From the NCBI GenBank assembly GCA_900317215.1, contig ONFW01000264.1, forward strand, positions 1 through 5,018: a DNA stretch of 5,018 nucleotides. The letters run 5' to 3'. The position numbers and the translations under genes are program-made. The stretch is from an uncultured Eubacteriales bacterium. GTDB taxonomy: Bacteria > Bacillota > Clostridia > Oscillospirales > Acutalibacteraceae. Under the pieces are notes generated by a model, which saw nothing but the letters and a program-made list of their open reading frames with translations, made no database searches and was not told where the DNA came from. This document shows, piece after piece, positions 1 through 5,018 of the stretch (position 1 is its first letter; each line of letters opens with the position of its first letter).

Positions 1-6
1 ATAGCC

Positions 7-39
7 CATTCCTTACCAGAAAACGCACTTTATTTACCA
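7..39 (+). promoter_or_regulatory. Direct-repeat regulator box upstream of the two-component operon (likely LytTR site, copy 1)
   Basis: Two 12-base half-sites, CATTCCTTACCA (7-18) and CTTTATTTACCA (28-39), match at 9 of 12 positions. They repeat with a period of 21 bp, about two helical turns, so both present the same face of the DNA. LytTR-domain regulators such as AgrA, ComE, VirR and BtsR are known to bind paired direct repeats with this kind of spacing. The same pair recurs at 2207-2239 in front of the dockerin gene. That the LytTR regulator encoded at 167-877 binds here is inferred from the geometry and neighbourhood; the core TTACCA is not a textbook AgrA consensus. Confidence 0.7.
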
Positions 40-63
40 CTTTATGATTTTTCGGAAAATCCA

Positions 64-72
64 TGTTATACT
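64..72 (+). promoter_or_regulatory. Extended -10 promoter P1 of the two-component operon
   Basis: TG (64-65), one base, then TATACT (67-72) forms an extended -10 element. The place of a -35 hexamer 17 bp upstream (44-49, ATGATT) does not resemble TTGACA, which suits a promoter that needs an activator. The -10 starts 34 bp after the start of the second TTTACCA core (33). The same distance separates these elements in the dockerin-gene promoter. Transcription would start near 79. Confidence 0.6.
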
Positions 73-91
73 GATTATGAATATTCAGTTA

Positions 92-120
92 TTGAAATAG
101 GACGGCGGACGACGTATAAT
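92..120 (+). promoter_or_regulatory. Near-consensus sigma-A promoter P2 of the two-component operon
   Basis: TTGAAA (92-97) and a perfect TATAAT (115-120) are separated by 17 bp, the optimal vegetative spacing. Transcription would start around 126-128, giving a leader of about 40 bases before the regulator ATG at 167. It lies downstream of the repeat box and P1. A plausible reading is a basal promoter that keeps some sensor and regulator present, with P1 adding autoinduction. Confidence 0.65.
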
Positions 121-166
121 TGATTACAGAGATCGCCCCATAATAACAAAATTGGGAGGACGAAAT

Positions 167-877
167 ATGAACATCGTATTAGTGGATGATGACAGGATCT
201 ATCTGGACGAGCTGCGCGATACGGTCACGCGGATGTGCGAGAGCAACGGGATCAACGCAGTGATTTCCGCTACCGATAAACCCCTGTCGCTGTTAGAGAA
301 GAATATATACAATCATTACGATGTGATCCTGCTCGACATCGATATGCCCGAGATCAGCGGCATTGAGCTTGCTTCCGAGATCAACAAGCTGAAAGGCATG
401 TCCGAGCGACCGTATATCATCTTTGTGTCCAGGCGTGACGGCTTGGTGTTCCGAGCGCTTCGGGAGCAGCCTTTCTCATTTGTACGCAAATCGGATATCG
501 ACGATCTCGTCCCGTGTCTGAAGAAGATCAGCAGCCGATTATCTGTTGAGAATACCTATGGAATCAAATCGGGCAGAACGGTCAAGAGGGTACTGATTCG
601 AGAGATCGTCTATCTTGAAAAGTCCGGCAACTATGTTGTATTCCATACGCTCAGCGGCGAGTTCAAAGAGCGAACGACGATAGATGAAAAAGCGCCGGAC
701 TTCAAACCATACGCTTTTATCCGTCCGCATATCAGCTACCTTGTGAACCCTCTCTACATTCGGGAGGTTACAAGCACCCATGTGATCATGACAGACGGTA
801 CGGCGTTGCCCCTGACCAAAAAGCTGAGTATGACGGTCAGGCAGGAATTCTTCGATTGGATGGTGAATAGAAAATGA
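167..877 (+). CDS. LytTR-family response regulator (receiver plus LytTR DNA-binding domain)
   Basis: Cytoplasmic transcription regulator of 236 residues, the output half of a two-component system with the kinase that follows. Residues 1-125 form a receiver: the acidic pocket is D7-D8 (in VLVDDD), the predicted phosphoacceptor is D57 within LLDIDMP, S88 follows the hydrophobic beta-4 strand and K108 sits in FVRKS. Residues about 139-236 are a LytTR domain, recognisable from IREIVYLEKSGNYVVFH and FIRPHISYLVNPLYI; this family binds paired direct repeats and acts mostly as an activator. The ATG at 167 is chosen because GGGAGGA (154-160) sits 6 bases upstream as its ribosome binding site; the in-frame TTG at 152 would overlap that site. 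The stop overlaps the kinase start by 4 bp, indicating translational coupling. Its probable targets are the repeat boxes at 7-39 and 2207-2239. Family assignment is firm; target assignment is inferred. Confidence 0.96.
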   Translation: MNIVLVDDDRIYLDELRDTVTRMCESNGINAVISATDKPLSLLEKNIYNHYDVILLDIDMPEISGIELASEINKLKGMSERPYIIFVSRRDGLVFRALREQPFSFVRKSDIDDLVPCLKKISSRLSVENTYGIKSGRTVKRVLIREIVYLEKSGNYVVFHTLSGEFKERTTIDEKAPDFKPYAFIRPHISYLVNPLYIREVTSTHVIMTDGTALPLTKKLSMTVRQEFFDWMVNRK

Positions 878-2199
878 CAATCACAGTAGGTCTTGTAGTT
901 GAAATTGCTTTTAATTTGATTCAGCAGTTGATGTTTATCGGTTTTTTGTATTTGTTCTTTGATAAGGGCGAGAACAAGATCAAAAACATCTTGGCATTCT
1001 GGATATCGGTACTGTTGCTATTTACGATGGCGAACTACTTCACTTTCAATGAAATGACATTGAACCATCTGGACTCCATCATCACCATCGTTGTTATGTT
1101 GGTATACTCTATCTTTTTCTTGAAAGGTGAACTGTACCTCAGAATCATCATACCGATCATCGCATTTGGATTGAATATGCTTATCTCGTATCTCAATCTT
1201 TTTGTGATGTCGACCTTTGGTGATGTTCCGTTTGTAGAGGCGATAACATTCTCTTCATCTTTCCGCTATATGTATTTAACCGTTGCCAACTTGCTATATC
1301 TGGTTGCTTTGCTGATTATATTAAGAATCGGGAAAAGAAAGATACAAGTTGTCAGTAAGGTTGAAATAATTGCCTTTATAATTGTAGCGGCAGCGCTGTA
1401 CACAGGTTCGTTGAGTACAATGATCTTCTACAAGCAATTAATCAATAACGAGGAATTGACTCCTTATATCATAATCGTACTTGTATCATTGTTCGTTTCT
1501 GCCGGGGTGTTTTGGTTCCTGCTGCTGAAGATCAGTAAGGATAATCAAGTAAAAACCGATCTTTTGCTTAGCAGGCAGCGTGAAGAAATGTACCGGGAAT
1601 CTGTGATCAGCTCCAGCGAACAGATCAGGCTGGTATCGGAGATAAAACACGATATGAAGAATAATCTCAGTTCGATATACAGCCTGATTGATAACGGCCA
1701 GTATGACGACGCAAAACGCCTGTGCTTGGATTGTTCCGACAGTATCGCAAAGGTATATACGCCGATCAATACCGATAATCCTACGCTGAACGCGATTCTG
1801 AATGTTGAGATAGAAAAAGCAAGGCAGATCGATATTTCCTTCTCCTATACGGTGACGGATTCTCTCGACTTTGTTTCCGCTACGGATGTGGTTTCGATCA
1901 TCGGCAATCTCTGCGATAACGCTATCGAATATCTATCTGCCATTGACAAGAGTCAGCGCAAAATGTCGCTGGAAATCACGGTGAAAAACGACTATCGGAT
2001 CATCATGTGCAGAAACACCATCTTATCCTCCGTTTTGAGCGTTAATCCCGATATGAAAACGACCAAGAATGATGAAACGCTGCACGGTAAAGGATTGAGC
2101 ATCCTTCGCAGTATTGCCGAGAAATACAACGGGACGCTCAGCTATCAAGAGGATGATGACAGCCTTGAGGTGACCTTAGTTATCAAGGATATAAAGTAA
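874..2199 (+). CDS. Membrane sensor histidine kinase, GHKL/AgrC-like (HPK10-type)
   Basis: Sensor kinase of 441 residues that would phosphorylate the LytTR regulator encoded just upstream. About seven hydrophobic segments (near residues 5-29, 38-56, 66-83, 88-112, 131-151, 162-185 and 196-218) form a polytopic sensor without a large extracellular domain, as in AgrC and ComD. A short helical linker (220-250) leads to the H-box EIKHDMKNN with the predicted phospho-accepting H259. An HPK10-like stretch around NPTLNAILN (302-310) follows. The ATPase N-box is GNLCDNAIEY (344-353) and the glycine box is HGKGLSILRSI (404-414), ending in YNGTLSY. The ATG is part of an ATGA overlap with the regulator stop; a weak GGTGA at 862-866 is the only nearby ribosome binding site, so coupling is likely. 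AgrC-type relatives sense secreted peptides, but no peptide or AgrB gene is seen here, so the ligand is unknown. Confidence 0.95.
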   Translation: MTITVGLVVEIAFNLIQQLMFIGFLYLFFDKGENKIKNILAFWISVLLLFTMANYFTFNEMTLNHLDSIITIVVMLVYSIFFLKGELYLRIIIPIIAFGLNMLISYLNLFVMSTFGDVPFVEAITFSSSFRYMYLTVANLLYLVALLIILRIGKRKIQVVSKVEIIAFIIVAAALYTGSLSTMIFYKQLINNEELTPYIIIVLVSLFVSAGVFWFLLLKISKDNQVKTDLLLSRQREEMYRESVISSSEQIRLVSEIKHDMKNNLSSIYSLIDNGQYDDAKRLCLDCSDSIAKVYTPINTDNPTLNAILNVEIEKARQIDISFSYTVTDSLDFVSATDVVSIIGNLCDNAIEYLSAIDKSQRKMSLEITVKNDYRIIMCRNTILSSVLSVNPDMKTTKNDETLHGKGLSILRSIAEKYNGTLSYQEDDDSLEVTLVIKDIK

Positions 2200-2206
2200 G
2201 CGCGAA

Positions 2207-2239
2207 CATTCTTTACCAGAAAAGATACTTTGTTTACCA
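2207..2239 (+). promoter_or_regulatory. Direct-repeat regulator box upstream of the dockerin gene (likely LytTR site, copy 2)
   Basis: CATTCTTTACCA (2207-2218) and CTTTGTTTACCA (2228-2239) agree at 10 of 12 positions and have a 21-bp period. The block is a close copy of 7-39: over the 36 bases 7-42 and 2207-2242, 30 are identical without a gap. It starts only 7 bases after the kinase stop codon. Sequence conservation is concentrated in the half-sites and the GAAAA after the first one, which argues for a protein-binding site. LytTR regulation by the neighbouring operon is inferred. Confidence 0.72.
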
Positions 2240-2263
2240 TTTGCAACATTTCTCCGAAAAACG

Positions 2264-2272
2264 TGATATGAT
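2264..2272 (+). promoter_or_regulatory. Extended -10 promoter of the dockerin-protein gene
   Basis: TG (2264-2265), one base, then TATGAT (2267-2272). No good -35 lies 16-18 bp upstream (2244-2249 is CAACAT), consistent with activator dependence. Its position relative to the repeat box is identical to that of P1 upstream of the two-component operon. The predicted start is near A2279, giving a 5' leader of about 98 bases. Confidence 0.62.
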
Positions 2273-2280
2273 ATATACAG

Positions 2281-2307
2281 AGGAAGTGTTTTTAATATAT
2301 ACTTCCT
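2281..2307 (+). other. Stem-loop at the predicted 5' end of the dockerin mRNA
   Basis: AGGAAGT (2281-2287) pairs perfectly with ACTTCCT (2301-2307) around a 13-base AT-rich loop; an extra G-T pair can extend the stem. It begins within a few bases of the transcription start predicted from the -10 at 2267-2272. A 5'-terminal hairpin can protect mRNA from decay; that role is a guess. It has no T-tract and is too weak to call an attenuator. Confidence 0.35.
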
Positions 2308-2376
2308 GCGGTTCGATATTGTTAAGCCGATTCTAAGCCTCCCCAAAAACATCTGAATCTGAAAGGAGAAATTAAC

Positions 2377-3867
2377 ATGAAAAAAGTATTTGCAATTATT
2401 TTAGCTTGCTGTATGCTCATATCGGTGTTTGCGGCAGCGGCAAATGCCCAAACAAAAGGGAGTGATCTCGCTGTTGCTGCCGAAGGCGATAAGCTCGACC
2501 CCTCTGTCGTCGAGTGCCTGCATAATCCCGAAGACGATGGAAAGTATTTTGAGATCCGCTATCATAGTATGACCGAGGCTGAGCTTATTGCTCAGATCAA
2601 GAGTTTCACCTATGCCGAGACCGAAGAATATGATATCGGAGCAGGCAAAGCGCTGATCGGTTTGCCGTATACATCCGTAGTAAAGGTAGCCTCGCTCGAA
2701 AACGTAGACTACATCACCCTGCCCGACGAATCAGAGAGAGTGCGTCCTGCATCCGAGAAGATCGATGCGGCTCTCAGTGCACAAATTGCGCAAATGGATC
2801 CTGATGACAAGATAGATATGGAAGCTACTTTTTCGTATCCCGGTTATCCCGTCTATATAGGTATAGACGAAAGCCAGTGCACCACTCAGGAAGAGATAAG
2901 GAATTATAATCGTGTAAAATTCAATAAATTATCTGCGTATTATAATCCGAAGAATCACGAGTATTTTGCAAGGCTCAGACAGAGCGCTTTTCAGGCCGGC
3001 GTTACTCTTGAATACGGCGAGTTTTCAAATACTAATATTTTCTACCTCTGTTTGTCTGTCAAAGATGTCGAGACAGTAGCCGCGTTCTCGGAGATTTACG
3101 ATATTCGTCTTCTCTCAGTACCGATAGAGAAGCCCACCGAAATGTCCACCGAAGCATCTACTACCCGACCGACAACCCCGCCAACCATAGCGCCTACTAC
3201 ACCGCCCACCGAAGCTCCGACAGAGCCGAAAGATCTTTACAGAGAACGGCTCAAAAAGTATTATAACATCGATGATTATGATCCCGAAAATCAACTCAAT
3301 CTGCCTTTTGGTTATCAAGAGCTGTACTACCACCGTGACGATAACTGCGAGATCGACTGGGCTTTGATACAGTGCTACAGTATTGCAATGTCACCTATTG
3401 AACTGACCGCCATCGTCGGCAACCGTGTTCTCCATCCGGGAAACGATTACTATCCCTTCGATACGACTTACGGTATCTATGACGTAAAGAACGATAAGTT
3501 CATAGACGCTTGCACCAGCGGTTCGACTCTTAGTGAGGCATATAATTACGACGGCTTTGTCAGGGCTTTTGACGAGATCGTCGGCGGCGGCATGGGCTGG
3601 TCTATGGCAGATGTAGAAAACCAAGGCAGGGGCAAGCAGCTGGGAGATATCGACAACAACGGAGAGCTGGATATCACTGATGTGACTTTTATACAGCGCT
3701 GCGAAGCTATGATAATGGAATATCCCGCAAGCGATGCGTTCAGCGTGACCTATGACTTCGGCGTAACGCACTATTACTCCGACTTCAACCGTGACGGCGA
3801 GCGCGATATCCTCGACGCGACCTGTATCCAGAGATATCTTGTGGGTATGGATTATCCTATCGGATAA
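2377..3867 (+). CDS. Secreted dockerin type I protein with Pro/Thr linker and uncharacterised N-terminal modules
   Basis: Protein of 496 residues. Residues 1-24 are a signal peptide with probable cleavage after ANA. Residues about 45-250 form an alpha/beta region that may contain two related units, one ending near VVKVASLENVDYITLP (101-116) and one near VKDVETVAAFSEIYDIRLL (228-246); I do not recognise a named domain. Residues 253-284 are a Pro/Thr/Glu-rich linker. Residues about 286-405 form a second module (start YRERLKKYY, centre IDWALIQCYS). The C-terminus is a dockerin: calcium loops at D424, D426, N428, E430, D432, D435 and at D469, N471, D473, E475, D477, D480, each followed by xTxIQR. 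Dockerins bind cohesins on scaffoldins, so the protein probably joins a cellulosome- or amylosome-like surface complex. No catalytic signature is seen, so it may be binding, inhibitory or structural. The start is supported by AAAGGAGA (2362-2369). The promoter carries the box shared with the two-component operon. Dockerin call firm, rest open. Confidence 0.93.
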   Translation: MKKVFAIILACCMLISVFAAAANAQTKGSDLAVAAEGDKLDPSVVECLHNPEDDGKYFEIRYHSMTEAELIAQIKSFTYAETEEYDIGAGKALIGLPYTSVVKVASLENVDYITLPDESERVRPASEKIDAALSAQIAQMDPDDKIDMEATFSYPGYPVYIGIDESQCTTQEEIRNYNRVKFNKLSAYYNPKNHEYFARLRQSAFQAGVTLEYGEFSNTNIFYLCLSVKDVETVAAFSEIYDIRLLSVPIEKPTEMSTEASTTRPTTPPTIAPTTPPTEAPTEPKDLYRERLKKYYNIDDYDPENQLNLPFGYQELYYHRDDNCEIDWALIQCYSIAMSPIELTAIVGNRVLHPGNDYYPFDTTYGIYDVKNDKFIDACTSGSTLSEAYNYDGFVRAFDEIVGGGMGWSMADVENQGRGKQLGDIDNNGELDITDVTFIQRCEAMIMEYPASDAFSVTYDFGVTHYYSDFNRDGERDILDATCIQRYLVGMDYPIG

Positions 3868-3948
3868 CAAATCAACAATAAACCAATTCTAAGCATAATA
3901 TAGGCGTAAGAATGTTGCATACTTGATTTACTGTTTTTCTGCGCTTAT

Positions 3949-3985
3949 CAGCACAGCCCTGATACAGAAGTTCAGGGCTGTGCTG
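3949..3985 (+). terminator. Perfect 14-bp stem-loop after the dockerin gene, probable terminator
   Basis: CAGCACAGCCCTGA (3949-3962) and TCAGGGCTGTGCTG (3972-3985) are exact inverse complements around a 9-base loop, beginning 82 bases after the stop codon. The stem is long and GC-rich, but the following bases are AAATAAATAAG, not a T-run, so it is not a canonical intrinsic terminator in either direction. It may act as a 3'-end stabiliser or a weak terminator separating this gene from the next secreted-protein gene. Confidence 0.6.
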
Positions 3986-4003
3986 AAATAAATAAGTATA
4001 ATT

Positions 4004-4024
4004 ATCGACATAGTTTTTGTCGAT
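4004..4024. repeat. 7-bp inverted repeat upstream of the last gene (possible operator)
   Basis: ATCGACA (4004-4010) and TGTCGAT (4018-4024) are perfect inverse complements separated by 7 bases, giving a 14-base centre-to-centre distance. The right arm overlaps the candidate -35 at 4017-4022, a typical place for a repressor site. It could instead be a chance hairpin; no cognate regulator is visible. Confidence 0.35.
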
Positions 4025-4044
4025 TCATTGTTTATTATGATAAT
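4017..4044 (+). promoter_or_regulatory. Candidate promoter of the CBM-like secreted protein gene
   Basis: TTGTCG (4017-4022) and GATAAT (4039-4044), with a 16-bp spacer, match the vegetative consensus at 4 of 6 and 5 of 6 positions. The start would fall near 4051, leaving a leader of about 23 bases with the ribosome binding site AGGAG at 4061-4065. Several other AT-rich -10-like hexamers lie nearby, so the exact promoter is uncertain. The TTTACCA box found in front of the other two transcription units is absent. Confidence 0.4.
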
Positions 4045-4073
4045 TAAAAGTATTATGATTAGGAGTGAATAGT

Positions 4074-5018
4074 ATGAAAAAGATTATTTCTATTATTTTA
4101 GCGTGTTCTATACTTATAATAGGAACAATAGCGTCTTCTGCTGTAATAGTCAATCAACCTGAACTTATTAGTACCGATGAGGCGGTGAAGAATGTCACGG
4201 CAACTCTCAACCGCATTTACTTCAAAATGCCGCAAAATAGCAATTGGTACAGCGATTTCAGCGTTTATCAAGGTAAGTATTATCCTGCCGCTTACTGGTG
4301 GGAAGGTTCCGCCGCGAGCGATACATATCCGGGTTATCGCACGCTGATCGATGATTACGAACAAGGTGTGTACTACGCTGATATACCTGAGAATGTTCCA
4401 TGGGTTATTTGGAACAACGGTTTTCATTATATAATAATCGACAGTCAGATGGCAAAAGAGATGTGCTCAACCTTTGATGTCCCTGTTGAAGATGGTGCCG
4501 AGGCAGGCGAGTATGATACCATACCCGAGGGATGTGAGAGCTTTGACGGTTGTATCTATGTTGCCGGATCGGTTAAAGAAGAAAATATCAGCGGCGGTAC
4601 ATATTATGACGGTGATTGGTATTTCTACTATGGCAACGGTTGCTACGGCAGTTATGCAACGACAAGTGACAACTTCACATCTGTTGAGGAAAACTGCTGT
4701 AATCCGGATCATTTTGACGCTCAGAGTAATCATATCGGCGGAGATCACATAAAAGCTCCCGAAGCACCCGAGAATGCAGCTGTAGACCCTGTAGCTGTAG
4801 GCTACTATTATGAGTTCGGATCGGAACCGGGCAAAGTGCTCTATGAGCGCAAGCTACAAAAGGAGACTGATGGAACCTACGCTGCAAATATCAATCTGTC
4901 TCCCAACCAAACCATCCGTATAACATATTACGGCGGAAACAGAGAGCTCATTAATTATCCTGCCGAGGGTTATCTAAATGAAAATGGTGATGTGATTTCG
5001 GTAAAGGGTTTTTATAAG
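4074..5018 (+). CDS. Secreted carbohydrate-binding-like protein (CBM26-like module), 3' end beyond the window
   Basis: The frame stays open for 315 codons to the last base, so the protein is truncated at its C-terminus. AGGAGTG (4061-4067) supports the ATG at 4074. Residues 1-23 are a signal peptide (MKKIISIILACSILIIG..., probable cleavage after ASSA), very like that of the dockerin protein. Residues about 44-195 resemble ruminococcal starch-binding modules of the CBM26 kind: RIYFKMPQNSNWYSDFSVY (47-65), aromatic AYWWEG (73-78), YPGYRTLID (85-93), IPENVPWVIWNNG (104-116), and a trailing FDGCIYV (157-163) and DGDWYFYYGNGCYGSY (179-194). The many exposed Trp and Tyr fit sugar stacking. Residues 228-315 start another, unrecognised beta-rich region. 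It may bind starch or another glycan outside the cell and may carry a dockerin or anchor further on, which is not visible. The resemblance is recalled from motifs, not from a search. CDS certain, function moderate. Confidence 0.85.
   Translation, partial: MKKIISIILACSILIIGTIASSAVIVNQPELISTDEAVKNVTATLNRIYFKMPQNSNWYSDFSVYQGKYYPAAYWWEGSAASDTYPGYRTLIDDYEQGVYYADIPENVPWVIWNNGFHYIIIDSQMAKEMCSTFDVPVEDGAEAGEYDTIPEGCESFDGCIYVAGSVKEENISGGTYYDGDWYFYYGNGCYGSYATTSDNFTSVEENCCNPDHFDAQSNHIGGDHIKAPEAPENAAVDPVAVGYYYEFGSEPGKVLYERKLQKETDGTYAANINLSPNQTIRITYYGGNRELINYPAEGYLNENGDVISVKGFYK

Noticed and set aside
152..166. In-frame TTG start extending the response regulator by five residues (MGGRN)
   Set aside because: These codons coincide with the GGGAGGA ribosome binding site of the ATG at 167, and the receiver normally begins directly with the MNIVLVDDD strand.
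2268..2336. 22-codon ORF (MIYTEEVFLIYTSCGSILL...) with a Cys, faintly like a thiolactone signal peptide
   Set aside because: Its ATG lies inside the -10 hexamer and would not be transcribed from that promoter; there is no ribosome binding site and no AgrB-like gene in the window.
2377..2412. Lipobox-like ILAC in the dockerin-protein signal peptide (Cys 11), also ILAC in the CBM-like protein
   Set aside because: The Cys comes only ten residues after the start, too early for a lipoprotein signal peptide, and both proteins have a longer hydrophobic core followed by a normal AxA-type or SxA-type cleavage site.
3133..3228. CCACCGAA repeated three times (3134, 3146, 3206) as a possible DNA repeat element
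   Set aside because: It encodes the Pro-Thr-Glu units of the linker; low-complexity coding explains it.
3391..3870. 159-codon open frame on the minus strand across the dockerin region
   Set aside because: It is a shadow of the dockerin gene, whose + strand frame has clear calcium-binding loops. No ribosome binding site or recognisable domain is seen on the minus strand.
3997..4002. Perfect TATAAT as the promoter of the last gene
   Set aside because: No -35-like hexamer lies 16-18 bp upstream; that space is the right arm of the stem-loop. The TTGTCG/GATAAT pair downstream is better.
4474..4752. Open frames on both strands within the last gene
   Set aside because: The frame starting at 4074 has a signal peptide, a ribosome binding site and coherent CBM-like motifs through this region, so the others are out-of-frame shadows.

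Overview
This window looks like chromosomal DNA from a gut or rumen Ruminococcus-type Firmicute (Oscillospiraceae). The evidence is a ruminococcal-style type I dockerin with two 'xTxIQR' helices, Gram-positive signal peptides of the MKK-IILAC type, strong AGGAG-like ribosome binding sites, and a LytTR/GHKL two-component pair. All four genes lie on the + strand.

Region 1 (1-2199) is a regulatory operon. A LytTR-type response regulator (167-877) overlaps by 4 bp (ATGA) with a seven-helix membrane sensor kinase of the AgrC/ComD GHKL class (874-2199). Two promoters appear to precede it. One is an extended -10 promoter behind a pair of TTACCA direct repeats 21 bp apart. The other is a near-consensus sigma-A promoter (TTGAAA, 17 bp, TATAAT) further downstream.

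Region 2 (2200-3985) holds one secreted protein gene (2377-3867). The product has a signal peptide, two unfamiliar N-terminal modules, a Pro/Thr linker, a roughly 115-residue module and a C-terminal dockerin. Its promoter region is a near copy of the first promoter of the regulator operon: the same repeats, the same 21 bp period and the same distance to an extended -10. The two copies align without gaps at an offset of exactly 2200 bp. A perfect 14-bp stem-loop follows the gene.

Region 3 (3986-5018) starts a second secreted protein (4074 to the window end, open). It has a domain resembling starch-binding CBM26-type modules. It has its own ribosome binding site and a candidate promoter overlapping a 7-bp inverted repeat, but no TTTACCA box.

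The most interesting reading, which is inference, is a self-contained circuit. A membrane sensor and a LytTR regulator would activate both their own operon and the adjacent dockerin protein through one duplicated DNA element, tying an extracellular cue to a protein that docks on a cellulosome- or amylosome-like scaffold.
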